Positions 17,201 to 24,684 of a DNA stretch of 64,000 nucleotides are shown piece by piece. The stretch comes from Verrucomicrobiota bacterium. GTDB taxonomy: Bacteria > Verrucomicrobiota > Kiritimatiellia > SS1-B-03-39 > UBA6053. Both the position numbers and the translations under genes were made by a program. The notes under the pieces are model-generated. The model saw nothing but the letters and a program-made list of their open reading frames with translations. It was not told the origin of the DNA and did not search any database. Position 1 is the stretch's first letter, and each line of letters starts with the position of its first letter. Where the stretch lies: NCBI GenBank assembly GCA_020831625.1, contig JAFIGD010000001.1, positions 1 through 64,000 of the forward strand, read 5' to 3'.

Positions 17201-19372
17201 GTAGGGCAGCGTGCTGTCCTCACCCAGATATGCGGACCCGATGAAAAACACAACCCGGTCAATCCCGTTGTCCGAGGCCGCATTGGCGGCGATCTCGATG
17301 TCACTGCCCACGATGCTCAGCATCCCGGTGGTCGGATAGGTGATGGAAACCGCGGGCGGGGTGAGGCCAACCGGGTCGTCTTGAACAAACGCCGCGTCCG
17401 GAATCCCCGTGGATGCCATGCTGAGCGTGCTCCATTCCAAACTGAGGGCGGGATTTCCGTCACGGTTGAACATCTCCACGCGGATGCGGTGTCTCCCGGC
17501 GTTGAGGGGAATATTTCCTGAAACGGGCGAGGCCAGACTTTTCAGTCCGTCATTCCCGATCAGGAGCATATCACCAATGTAAAGTCGCGATCCATCCCTT
17601 GAACGCAACGTGAACGTGTACACATCATTGGCGGGCACCTCCACATATCCCTCATACACAAACGCGAAATTACTGTTCCGGTTGCGAGGTTCCAAACTCA
17701 AATTCCCCACGGTTCCCTGTTTGACCGGCAGTAGGTTCTCCCAGTTCGGAAGCTGGTTATACACGCCCTCGTAGTAGGTGTAACGGAGGCCGGAAAGGGT
17801 CTGCGCGGGATTTTCCGGAGCCCGGAACGGCACATCGCCGACATTCACCCACATCTGCGCCGTGGCGGTGCCGCCTTTCATGTCCGAGACCGTCACGCTC
17901 ACCAAATACACCCCGGCGGTGTCCCAGGTTTTGGTCTGCGTGCCGCTGTTGACAATGTTGTAGGTGTCGTCGCCGAAATCCCAGTCAAAGGCCAGGGTGT
18001 CGCCGTCCGGATCGGAGGCCGTCACGGTGAGTTCGTAGGGCACACCCGGCTGCACCCCGGTGAGCAGGGTTTGGGGAAAAGAGGCGACGGGGGGCTGGTT
18101 CGCGCCGATATCGGCGTCATAGTTGATAACAACTTCGATCCACTCGTGGGTCTGACCGTTGACTAAATCGCTGCCGCGCAAAACAGGGGTGATGTGGAAT
18201 CCGTCGGGGTTATTGTTGAGTCCGGCGGGTTCGCTGTAGGTGCGGCCGATTTTGATGGAACTGTCGTTGCGGTCCTGTCCGCCCGGCCGGGAGTTGGGCG
18301 TGGTGTCGAGCCGGTTGGAGCCGTTTGACAGTTTGGCATGCACGGTCACAGCATTGCGGTTGTAGTCGGACCGCCCGAACCCTCCGTCGGTGGCCGGCAC
18401 ATGCCCGAATCCCAAAATGATTTCCCGGTTCCAGTCCCAGGAGGGACTGGGCGGGCTCATGGGGATGCGCAGGGCCCGGACCAGACTTTGCGACTGGCGC
18501 CGGTCGGAATGAACATAATTATATATGCGGTGGGTCCCGCTGTTGGTCACCGCCACCACTTCCCCGCGGCTCTCCTCAAGAAACTTCAGTTGCCGGCGGA
18601 ACATGGGATTAAACATTGTGTTTGCGCTGTTGCCCCCCATCACACACCAGCCGTCCTGATACTCACCGTTTGAACCCGCCGTCGAACGCGGGTGTTCACC
18701 TTCAGGCACATCCCAGGAGTTCGCATGGTATACCCCCCAGTTGTGACCCCATTCGTGCAGCGTGACCCCGCCGGTGAGACTGCTCCCCACCCAGGCGAAA
18801 CGGCCGCCCACATACGCCAAACCGGTAGAGGAGATCATTTTCACGTTCGACATCGGCACCCATCGGTCAAAATTGTTCGGATCCAGACTGCCGCCGTTCC
18901 AAGCCCCCCCCTGATTGCGCACCGCCTGCAGACAGTGCTGTTGCAGCATTCCGAAACTGCCCCGGTAAAAATCCGCGGTTTCCTGCAGATCCAGCACCTG
19001 CGTGACCACCAGCCGGGGGATGTCATGACCGTTGAACCGCTTGGGACCGAACCAGGTCTGATGATAGCTCGCACTGTAGTAGCGCTGCGAGGCGTCGTTG
19101 AGCTGATGGTCTAACGTCGCGAACGCGGGGGGATTGTCCCAAACCGGCGCGTCTTTGGGGCGAACCAGTATGACCAAGACCGTCTTCGGCCCCTTTTGAT
19201 GAGAGGTGTTTCGGGAATCCCAACTTGGATACTCATTATCCACCCAATGGTGATACACCTCGGTCGGCGGGGTCAGTTGCGTCGGCGGACTGGCCGGATT
19301 AAAGGTTAAAGGCTGAGCTGAAACCGTTGACAGCAGACTGAACAACACGAGGGCAATCGAACCTATTTTCAT
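14237..19372 (-). CDS. Very large secreted multidomain metalloprotease (PKD, PA14, Ig-like, FN3)
   Basis: 1711 residues with a signal peptide (residues 1-19, cleavage after VSA). The catalytic zinc motif HEWGHNWGVYH is at residues 206-216, with a Met-turn-like DGWCVMGG about 30 residues on, as in metzincin/gametolysin-type peptidases. Downstream in order: PKD domain (about 425-515), PA14 (525-670), a Big-like domain (675-765), a beta-rich region (775-985), Ig-like (995-1075), FN3 (1080-1170), Ig-like (1180-1255), a lectin-like region (1260-1500), Ig-like (1500-1575), and a C-terminal domain with WGLDPTNPDQVF (1590-1711). It probably acts on glycoproteins or matrix outside the cell. GGAG precedes the ATG. 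It is divergent from a XylR-type regulator; its C-terminal domain recurs at 20833. Confidence 0.82.
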   Translation of the reverse strand: MKIGSIALVLFSLLSTVSAQPLTFNPASPPTQLTPPTEVYHHWVDNEYPSWDSRNTSHQKGPKTVLVILVRPKDAPVWDNPPAFATLDHQLNDASQRYYSASYHQTWFGPKRFNGHDIPRLVVTQVLDLQETADFYRGSFGMLQQHCLQAVRNQGGAWNGGSLDPNNFDRWVPMSNVKMISSTGLAYVGGRFAWVGSSLTGGVTLHEWGHNWGVYHANSWDVPEGEHPRSTAGSNGEYQDGWCVMGGNSANTMFNPMFRRQLKFLEESRGEVVAVTNSGTHRIYNYVHSDRRQSQSLVRALRIPMSPPSPSWDWNREIILGFGHVPATDGGFGRSDYNRNAVTVHAKLSNGSNRLDTTPNSRPGGQDRNDSSIKIGRTYSEPAGLNNNPDGFHITPVLRGSDLVNGQTHEWIEVVINYDADIGANQPPVASFPQTLLTGVQPGVPYELTVTASDPDGDTLAFDWDFGDDTYNIVNSGTQTKTWDTAGVYLVSVTVSDMKGGTATAQMWVNVGDVPFRAPENPAQTLSGLRYTYYEGVYNQLPNWENLLPVKQGTVGNLSLEPRNRNSNFAFVYEGYVEVPANDVYTFTLRSRDGSRLYIGDMLLIGNDGLKSLASPVSGNIPLNAGRHRIRVEMFNRDGNPALSLEWSTLSMASTGIPDAAFVQDDPVGLTPPAVSITYPTTGMLSIVGSDIEIAANAASDNGIDRVVFFIGSAYLGEDSTLPYSLNWTNLPVGSFFITAVAYDALGNFTVSDSVLLDVTSPIQRDSIGINFLGTYGANGSLASTDQAGAFFMQPNWNNAPQGNIGETWDATVNDLKDRDGVVTTTWTRYRSRNHPNHSPSGSTLVDTTTTNGRLMYGGLRVRGDTAGPVVEVGGIPFDHYDIFVYFDHHEGDGRDASPNEYVLIPGGQSPLSSIWGHNSLVAGDGVGDYPNYDTWVGFKESTATGPNSPVDERLGNYLIFRNVSTSMFRLEANNPGSAINAIQIVSTAENPTEPMIYGQPQSLSLPETRTAEFRILYVGFPAPTVNWYKAGAGALGITGDTLVLENISPSDAGDYYAVVTNSEGSDTSNIATLTVTDPPPAAPTGLVAVALGTSEIELTWTDNAADEDAYLIYRSASASGPWALAHTAAADVTEYVDSNLPESTTFYYYVSAVNEKGESNPSNIAEETTLTSPQDVEITLQPVTVGTTVGQSVSLTVEATGYPAPAFQWRKDGVDIPGANAATFILENATLSDHGTYTVLVSNMQSEVASAPAMIVVTEPFPFAVNDLHVINGGTVSENDGTYTMTRSGTDAFQGVVSNFQEVPLLETGDYLELSFTLRSNTSNNSGRSISFGFFHGPNVTGNAQTMVTDLWQGYVHQPGSRSSAGNMSFGLVRQGAGPTGLMDYAGGGTALDGVSHAQNMTGFHQDLPTPVTLRLERINSTQIRLRSVFTTPDGNRSGSGNNNGIIWNFSTVDGVCTVNSTFSVANGPEVFNGFAIATRGNWVLQVNSISTNVDLASPPLITAQPQSQTVYATQSATLSVTATGEDLSYQWFKNEVLLGGATAASLVFDPVAESDAGDYQVVVSNAGGDVPSVVAVLTVRPEDYSSNDADVPDLWAEVYFEEGGEIPLTVDKGGVQVPLRTVYIWGLDPTNPDQVFEVITPQVNGGGMTLTGINTVPGRRYRLQFTDNLTDPDAWTDLGDEVDGNGGTLDFTDPDPGNHRVYRVRVRKP

Positions 19373-19424
19373 ATAAGCGTCTCCAAAGAAAACATGTGGC
19401 CGCAGGTGACGGCGTGACCGGGTC

Positions 19425-19436
19425 TGATAGTTATCA
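19425..19436. promoter_or_regulatory. Candidate operator in the divergent protease/regulator region
   Basis: A perfect 12-base palindrome, TGATA-GT-TATCA, lies in the 93-base gap between the metalloprotease start (19372) and the regulator start (19466). Its position fits autoregulation or control of both genes. Short palindromes arise by chance, so the call is tentative. Confidence 0.3.
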
Positions 19437-19465
19437 TATCGTTATTTTACCCGCATGGAGATCGC

Positions 19466-20683
19466 ATGTGTATGTCCCGAACCGTAAAAAAAGTTGCGTT
19501 GAATCGTTATTTAAGATTAACGGGAATCATGGAACCTTATTTCACGCTGTATTCCCGGAGCAATGTGCTGGACCTTATCAACCGCCGCATTGCCGAGGGG
19601 GTCTTTGAGTCGGCGGAGCGGCGGCAGTGTCCCTACATGATCGAACTCCGGAATGTGATGGGAGATGACAATCTTTGTGCGGGGGTGATCGGATTGTTCT
19701 GGTCGCAGGACGATCTTCCCGCCGAAAGAGAGCCGTATCTTCCCGCAGTCAACCTTTCCAACACGCCCGGTGCGATTCCGGGCATGGGAAATGTTCTCAG
19801 TGATGACGTGGAGGTCGGACGCATGGCCGCCCGGCATTTGCAGGAACGCGGCGGGACGCGTTTTCTCGGCCTGGGGGCGAGTCGTACCCAATACAGCAGG
19901 GAAAGACTGGCCGGATTCCAGGCGCAACTGCGGGAAAAAGGACTGGACTGTCAAACACGCGAACTGGAGTCCCATAAACCCTACAGTGAATGGAGTCCCC
20001 ACCATTATCAGGAATTCATCTGGGAGCAGGTGAGCGATCTCATCCTGAGTCTGCCCATGGACACCGGAATTTTTGTGGTGTCCGACTGGCTGGCCTGGCC
20101 CGTTCTCCGCTCCATCGAACGCCATGATCCCGCCCGCCTGCAAACTCTGGGGGTTCTGGGGGTGGACAACCTTCACGGCGGCCGCTTTGACCCCCGCAAA
20201 ACCATGCGGCTTTCCTCCATTCTGCCCGGATTCAGACAGTCCGGCCGCATGGCGCTGGAGCTGCTCATGGACCATGTGTTTGACGGAAAAGATCTCGACG
20301 TCGTCCTCCGGTCCCCGCCGGAGACGCTGATTACCCGGGCCTCCACCGCCGGTCCCGCCTGTGCCGATCCGATTCTCGCCAAAATTCAGCGCGAAATCTG
20401 GCTGCGGATCCGAAATCAGGAACCCGTGATCCTCGGCGACCTGGCCCGGCAAAACGGAATGAGTCCCAGCACCTTTGAAAAAAAATTCCGGGCCACCATG
20501 GATAAGTCCGCACGCGAAACGGTCACCGACATGCGGATCGACTACGCCAAAACGCTGCTGCGGGAAAAGAAACACCCCATCGGGGAGATCTGTTACCTCT
20601 GCGGCTACGCCAACCCCGCCTCCTTCTCCAACGCCTTCAAAGGCGTCACCGGTCTCCCGCCCAGGGAGTGGCAGCGGGGGTAG
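19466..20683 (+). CDS. XylR-type regulator (LacI-like sensor plus AraC HTH), 1
   Basis: A 405-residue one-component regulator. Residues of about 25-295 resemble the LacI/periplasmic-binding sugar sensor (GVIGLFW, DDVEVGRMAARHLQERG, GVLGVDN). The last 105 residues are an AraC-family double helix-turn-helix (ILGDLARQNGMSPSTFEKKF and IGEICYLCGYANPASFSNAFKG). It would bind a sugar ligand and activate nearby hydrolase genes, here the divergent metalloprotease. The start is uncertain: ATGs at 19466, 19472 and 19529 are all in frame. A 147-base dispersed repeat begins 9 bases after its stop. Confidence 0.86.
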   Translation: MCMSRTVKKVALNRYLRLTGIMEPYFTLYSRSNVLDLINRRIAEGVFESAERRQCPYMIELRNVMGDDNLCAGVIGLFWSQDDLPAEREPYLPAVNLSNTPGAIPGMGNVLSDDVEVGRMAARHLQERGGTRFLGLGASRTQYSRERLAGFQAQLREKGLDCQTRELESHKPYSEWSPHHYQEFIWEQVSDLILSLPMDTGIFVVSDWLAWPVLRSIERHDPARLQTLGVLGVDNLHGGRFDPRKTMRLSSILPGFRQSGRMALELLMDHVFDGKDLDVVLRSPPETLITRASTAGPACADPILAKIQREIWLRIRNQEPVILGDLARQNGMSPSTFEKKFRATMDKSARETVTDMRIDYAKTLLREKKHPIGEICYLCGYANPASFSNAFKGVTGLPPREWQRG

Positions 20684-20691
20684 GCGCTTTT

Positions 20692-20838
20692 GAGTGTGGA
20701 GTGAATGCGCGGCGAAGCCGCTTTGGAGTGCGCGCAGCGAGTGCAACGAAGCTACCGCTTTACCCCTGCGACAATACGAAACGGCCCGACCACCGGCAAA
20801 ACCGCCGCAAAGCGGCAGCTTCGCGAATCTCGCTACGG
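20692..20838. repeat. Dispersed intergenic repeat, copy A
   Basis: About 147 bases that align closely with 24428-24583. It carries several inverted segments: GCGGC-GAA-GCCGC near 20711, and an arm pair around the TTCGCGAA core near 20820. It lies just downstream of a XylR-type regulator, as does copy B. Its end touches the last codons of the broken minus-strand gene. Confidence 0.87.
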
Positions 20839-22024
20839 CCTCCACACCCGCACGCGGTACGCGCGGTGGTTTCCCGGGCTGGGATCCGTGAAATCCAGAA
20901 TACCGCCGGTGCCGTCAACCTCGTCTCCGAGATCGGTCCAGCCGCCGGGATCCGTGAGATCGTCGGTGAACTGCAGTCGGTAGCGGCGGCCGGGGACGGT
21001 GTTGCTGCCGCTGAGGGTCATGCCGCCGCCGTTGAGTTGTAGGCCAATAACCTCGAAGACCTGATCAGGATTCGTCGGGTCGAGCCCCCAGATGTACACC
21101 GTGCGGAGCGCAACCTGTACCCCGCCCTTGTCGACGGTCAGCGGAATTCCCTCCCCGGCCCCAAAGAATTCCGCCGCCCAAAGATCGGGCACGTCGGCAT
21201 CATTACTGGAACACCACATACGCGGGACCGTCCACGGCGTCCGCCGCGGAGGTGGCAAGGGACTCCTCCAGCACACCGTTCCATCCGCCGGTGTCGTCGC
21301 GGATAAATTTGGACTCGCCGTTCACGGTGATCCGCTGGGTGCGCGGCGGGACTTGGCGGGTTCCGGCGAAATAAACATACAGATCATAGAGGTCGTAAAA
21401 ATAACGGTAGGCCCCGAGCGTCTCCTCGGGGACAATGGAGAAAATCATCGAGGTCCAGCCCTGACGGCCGAAATCATTGCCGCCCACGCCCCACTGCGTG
21501 GAACTCTGAGCCGCGTCGAAGGCTCCGCCATACATGGGAATCCGATACTGCTGCGCATAGGTCATGTAATAGTTGCCCTCCTGCGTCCACCCTTTGTTGC
21601 CGTAATGACTCATGTGCATGTTCAGCCGGCTCACCAGCAAATCATAATGCGACTGCCGCGCCCCCTGTTGGTTCAACACCAGCATTTGCAGAAGATTGGA
21701 CCCGTAGCACACCGCCACCCAGTTGGAGGCATAGGGATTGATATCATTGTCGAAACGGAAGCAGTCCCCCTCCCAGTACTCCAGCGAGGACTGGAGTTTC
21801 CCCGCCACGAAACTCCGCTGGGCTGAACTCCATCCGTTATACGCCAGATCATAGGCCACCGCATAGGCCTTGCCCACGTTGGCCCGCTCCAGCCCCTTGC
21901 CGCCCGGGACCGTCACGGCGGTTTGAATTTCGGACAAGCGCTCCGGAGAGATCAGCAGATGCGGAAAGCTCTGGGCAAAAACGGTTGAACCCAGAAAACA
22001 GCAAAACAGAATCAAATACTTCAT
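20833..22024 (-). pseudogene. Broken secreted protein: heparinase-like N-terminus, out-of-frame C-terminal domain
   Basis: The first part (22024 to 21203) encodes 273 residues. It has a signal peptide (MKYLILFCCFLGSTVFAQ) and an alpha/alpha-toroid-like segment resembling heparinase II/III or alginate-lyase N-termini (NWVAVCYGSNLLQ, GWTQEGNYYMTYA). It stops at TAA right where another frame continues as SSNDADVPDLW and runs to 20833. That second part is about 115 residues and nearly identical to the C-terminus of the 1711-residue metalloprotease. Toroid lyases are normally far longer. I infer an internal deletion plus frameshift. A short functional 273-residue protein is the alternative. Confidence 0.62.
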
Positions 22025-22140
22025 CCTATCACCCTACCCGATCCACCCCGATACGTATACCGCACATTTGGACAGGTTCCCCTTGATTCTGGACGCGGCC
22101 TCACGCTCTATTCTCACACCGCACTCCCCACTCCGCACGC

Positions 22141-22173
22141 AAAAAAAAAACCGTTCCCGGCTTTCGCCGGAAA
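22141..22173 (-). terminator. Intrinsic terminator of the PEP-CTERM gene
   Basis: On the minus strand, a CCGGC-GAAA-GCCGG hairpin (extended by flanking A-T pairs with one mismatch) is followed by a run of ten Ts (22141-22150). It lies about 80 bases after the stop at 22254. Confidence 0.85.
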
Positions 22174-22253
22174 CAGGCCTCACATAAAGAAGAGATCAGC
22201 TCAGAGGTCCGGACGTGTCCCGAGCTGTCCTGAGTTGTCCGATCCTCCCACGC

Positions 22254-23093
22254 TCAGGACCGCCGCCGCCGAAACAGCAACAGCGATCCCAGCGCGATCC
22301 CCACCAGCGCAAGAGTGCCGGGCTCGGGGATGGCGGTGACGGTGAATTCAAGCACCTGCATGTTGCGATCTTGGGTCGAATTGATGCGTTCATGGTAAAT
22401 CCCGAACCCGGTGACGTTATCCAGCGTGACCGAACCAAAGGTCAGGGCACTCAAGGCTCCGACAGTGTCTCCCGACGGATTGTTGGCGAACATGGACACG
22501 GGCGTGCCATCCGTGGGGCTGTAAGCGACCCAGCTCAAAGCATTGATGTCTTCAATTTGGATATTCAGCGAGGTGAGATTCGCGATGTACCATTGGGTAT
22601 CTTGTCTGGCCATGAGACTGAAGGTGCCGCCACTGGTTTGAGCATTGACGCGGACCGCAGGCACAGAAGTGGCATCGAAAGCCTCCACCTCCCACCAAAG
22701 GAGATTGGCCGCATAGTTGGATTGACTCGTCGAATTGCTGAGCTGTAAAAAATCACCGTTTGGGGCATTTGCATCCCGCCCTTCGATCCGAGAAAACAGG
22801 CTTGGAGCACTGGTCCCCGTTCTCCAGGAAGACGTGGCCCATCCAAAATCAGGAGAGGCGGGTGCATTATCGTACGTCTGATTCGTGATAATTGCGGTCA
22901 TGTGTGAACGGTAAAGGAAAGTTCCTGCATCACTGTTGATCGTGCCCGCCGGGGTGGAGGTTGTGCTGTTTTGCATACTCACCTGACGATTATTCAAAAT
23001 ATCAAATGCAGGTCCCCAGGAGACCAACACGTCGGCGGACGCGATGCCCAGGCACATGGCGGCGAGAAGCGGTTGAAAAATTTTAATATTCAT
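22254..23093 (-). CDS. PEP-CTERM-anchored exported protein
   Basis: A 279-residue protein with a signal peptide (MNIKIFQPLLAAMCLGIASA). The C-terminal sorting signal is complete: IPEPGTLALVGIALGSLLLF followed by RRRRS. This is the target of exosortase/EpsH-type processing, implying such a system elsewhere in this genome. The middle of the protein is Ser/Thr/Asn-rich and beta-like with no recognised catalytic domain. PEP-CTERM proteins are usually surface or exopolysaccharide associated. It is divergent from a XylR-type regulator at 23281, with a paired 9-base direct repeat between them. Confidence 0.9.
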   Translation of the reverse strand: MNIKIFQPLLAAMCLGIASADVLVSWGPAFDILNNRQVSMQNSTTSTPAGTINSDAGTFLYRSHMTAIITNQTYDNAPASPDFGWATSSWRTGTSAPSLFSRIEGRDANAPNGDFLQLSNSTSQSNYAANLLWWEVEAFDATSVPAVRVNAQTSGGTFSLMARQDTQWYIANLTSLNIQIEDINALSWVAYSPTDGTPVSMFANNPSGDTVGALSALTFGSVTLDNVTGFGIYHERINSTQDRNMQVLEFTVTAIPEPGTLALVGIALGSLLLFRRRRS

Positions 23094-23195
23094 GTGTTAT
23101 GTCTCCGGTTGAATGGTCGTGAATACTTTATTGCGGACTTGAGAATAATTTCAGTGTATTACGGTACTACATTTCTCCCGCCGGGAACACCCAAC

Positions 23196-23225
23196 TTTTA
23201 GACAGAATTATCTTATTTTTAGACA
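23196..23225. promoter_or_regulatory. Candidate AraC-type operator (two direct repeats, 21 bp apart)
   Basis: TTTTAGACA occurs at 23196-23204 and again at 23217-23225 with identical sequence. A 21-base centre-to-centre step places both half-sites on the same DNA face, the spacing known for AraC-family half-sites. It lies between the divergent PEP-CTERM gene and the AraC-HTH regulator. Confidence 0.55.
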
Positions 23226-23280
23226 ACCAACTTCAGGCGTTTCTTGACTCCCTTCCGCTTTTGGGTAAACCGTATCCAGG

Positions 23281-24417
23281 ATGAAATCCTCTGATCAAAG
23301 CTCTCCCCCCCGCCTGCGCCGCATTTTTACGCATGTGATGAGTGATTACGGATTTGGACTGCAATATTTGCGGGGAATGCAGCGGTTTCGGCGCACGCGG
23401 CCGGACTGGCTGTTCGTGCGGGGTCTTCCGGAAGGAGTTCATCTTCAGGAGCCGGAAAGCCTGGAGGGCGCTATCGGCCATTATTCAGATGAAGTCTTGG
23501 AAATCGACCCGCTTCGCGCGGCGGGAATCCGGCATGTCGTGAACAGCTCCAACCGAAACCGGATCGCATCTGTGCATCGGGTGCTCAACGACGAACTGTC
23601 GATTGGCCGCATGGCGGCAACGTATTTTTTGCGCAAGCGGTTCAGGAATTTCGCGGTCATGGAAGTGGAAAAGTGCGGATTTTCGGCATTGCGGGTTCAA
23701 GGCTATGCGGAGGCTCTGGCACATCACGGTATTTCCGAGGTGCACCGTTTTGAGCTGTCGGACTATGAGACCCTGGCCCGGGCAGCGGACCTGTATCCGC
23801 TGGCCTTGTTTGTGGTGACGGATCTCAGAGCGCAGACGGTCATGAACCTTCTGCTCGTGGAGGGCGCGCGCATCCCCCAGGATATCGCGGTGCTGGGGGT
23901 GGATGATGATGAAATCATGGCCCCGTTTTGCGCGGTGCCCCTGTCGTCGGTCCGCATTGACGGAGAGGGAATCGGCTATGCGGCCTGTGAAACGCTGGAA
24001 AAGCTTCTGGCGGGGCGGGAAGCGCCGGAGGAAAAGCTATTCACCCCGCTGGGTGTCGCCGAGCGCCGGTCCACCGAGTTGGTGGCAGTCGCGGACCCCC
24101 TGGTGCGCCGTGCCCAGGCCTATATCGAGGAAAATCTGCTGACACTCGCCGATGTCGTCGAAATCGCAGACGCCCTGCATGTCCACCGCCGCACCCTCGA
24201 CCGCGCCTTCCGCGCCGCCATCGGCATCACTCCCTTCGACTGGCTGACCCAACGCCGGGTCAAACGTGCCGAGCAGCTGCTGCTGGACACCGATTTCACC
24301 ATGGAGGTGATCGCGGAGCGGTCCGGCTTCGTGGAATACGAGCGCATGCTGCGGGGATTCAAAAAGGCGGGGATGCCCACACCATCGCGGGTGAGGAGAA
24401 TAACGAGTGACGAGTGA
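23281..24417 (+). CDS. XylR-type regulator (LacI-like sensor plus AraC HTH), 2
   Basis: A 378-residue protein. The sensor part includes DELSIGRMAATYFLRKRF, FVVTDLRAQTVM and IAVLGVDDDEIM, typical of LacI/GalR-type ligand domains. The final 100 residues form an AraC double HTH (LADVVEIADALHVHRRTLDRAF and MEVIAERSGFVEYERMLRGF). It lacks an N-terminal LacI HTH, so DNA binding is C-terminal as in XylR. It is divergent from the PEP-CTERM gene, its likely target. The last residues, TSDE plus stop, are supplied by the GAGTGACGAATGACGA repeat. Confidence 0.87.
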   Translation: MKSSDQSSPPRLRRIFTHVMSDYGFGLQYLRGMQRFRRTRPDWLFVRGLPEGVHLQEPESLEGAIGHYSDEVLEIDPLRAAGIRHVVNSSNRNRIASVHRVLNDELSIGRMAATYFLRKRFRNFAVMEVEKCGFSALRVQGYAEALAHHGISEVHRFELSDYETLARAADLYPLALFVVTDLRAQTVMNLLLVEGARIPQDIAVLGVDDDEIMAPFCAVPLSSVRIDGEGIGYAACETLEKLLAGREAPEEKLFTPLGVAERRSTELVAVADPLVRRAQAYIEENLLTLADVVEIADALHVHRRTLDRAFRAAIGITPFDWLTQRRVKRAEQLLLDTDFTMEVIAERSGFVEYERMLRGFKKAGMPTPSRVRRITSDE

Positions 24418-24603
24418 CGAATGACGAGAGTGTGGAGTGCGGAGTGAATGCGCGGCGAAGCCGCTTTGGAGTGCGCGCAGCGAGTTGAACGAAGCTGCCG
24501 CTTTACCACCGCCGCAAAACGAAACCGCCCGACCACCGGCAAAACCGCCGCAAAGCGGTAGCTTCGCGAAGCTCGCTACCGCACCAAAGACGCTTCGCGT
24601 CGC
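24405..24603. repeat. Dispersed intergenic repeat, copy B, with GACGAGTGACGA leader
   Basis: It begins with three GAGTGACGA/GAATGACGA units overlapping the regulator's stop codon. It continues from 24428 with the sequence shared with 20692-20838. An inverted pair CGGTAGC/GCTACCG encloses TTCGCGAA near 24557-24582. An extra 20 bases (CGCTTCGCG-type) follow that are not in copy A. Confidence 0.87.
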
Positions 24604-24625
24604 CAATCCACCGCATTCCGCACTC

Positions 24626-24658
24626 AAACAAAACAGGCCTTGGGTTTCCAAGGCCTGT
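24626..24658 (-). terminator. Intrinsic terminator of the nqr operon
   Basis: A perfect 11-bp stem (ACAGGCCTTGG / CCAAGGCCTGT) with a four-base loop lies 27 bases downstream of the nqrF stop. On the minus strand it runs into TTTTGTTTG. Confidence 0.8.
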
Positions 24659-24684
24659 CTTTGAATCCAAACGGAATAAATTCC

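Noticed and set aside
15299-17521. 740-codon open frame on the plus strand
   Set aside because: It is antisense to the metalloprotease gene, whose domains and signal peptide are clear. The translation is low-complexity Gly/His/Arg-rich, as expected from GC-rich codon bias.
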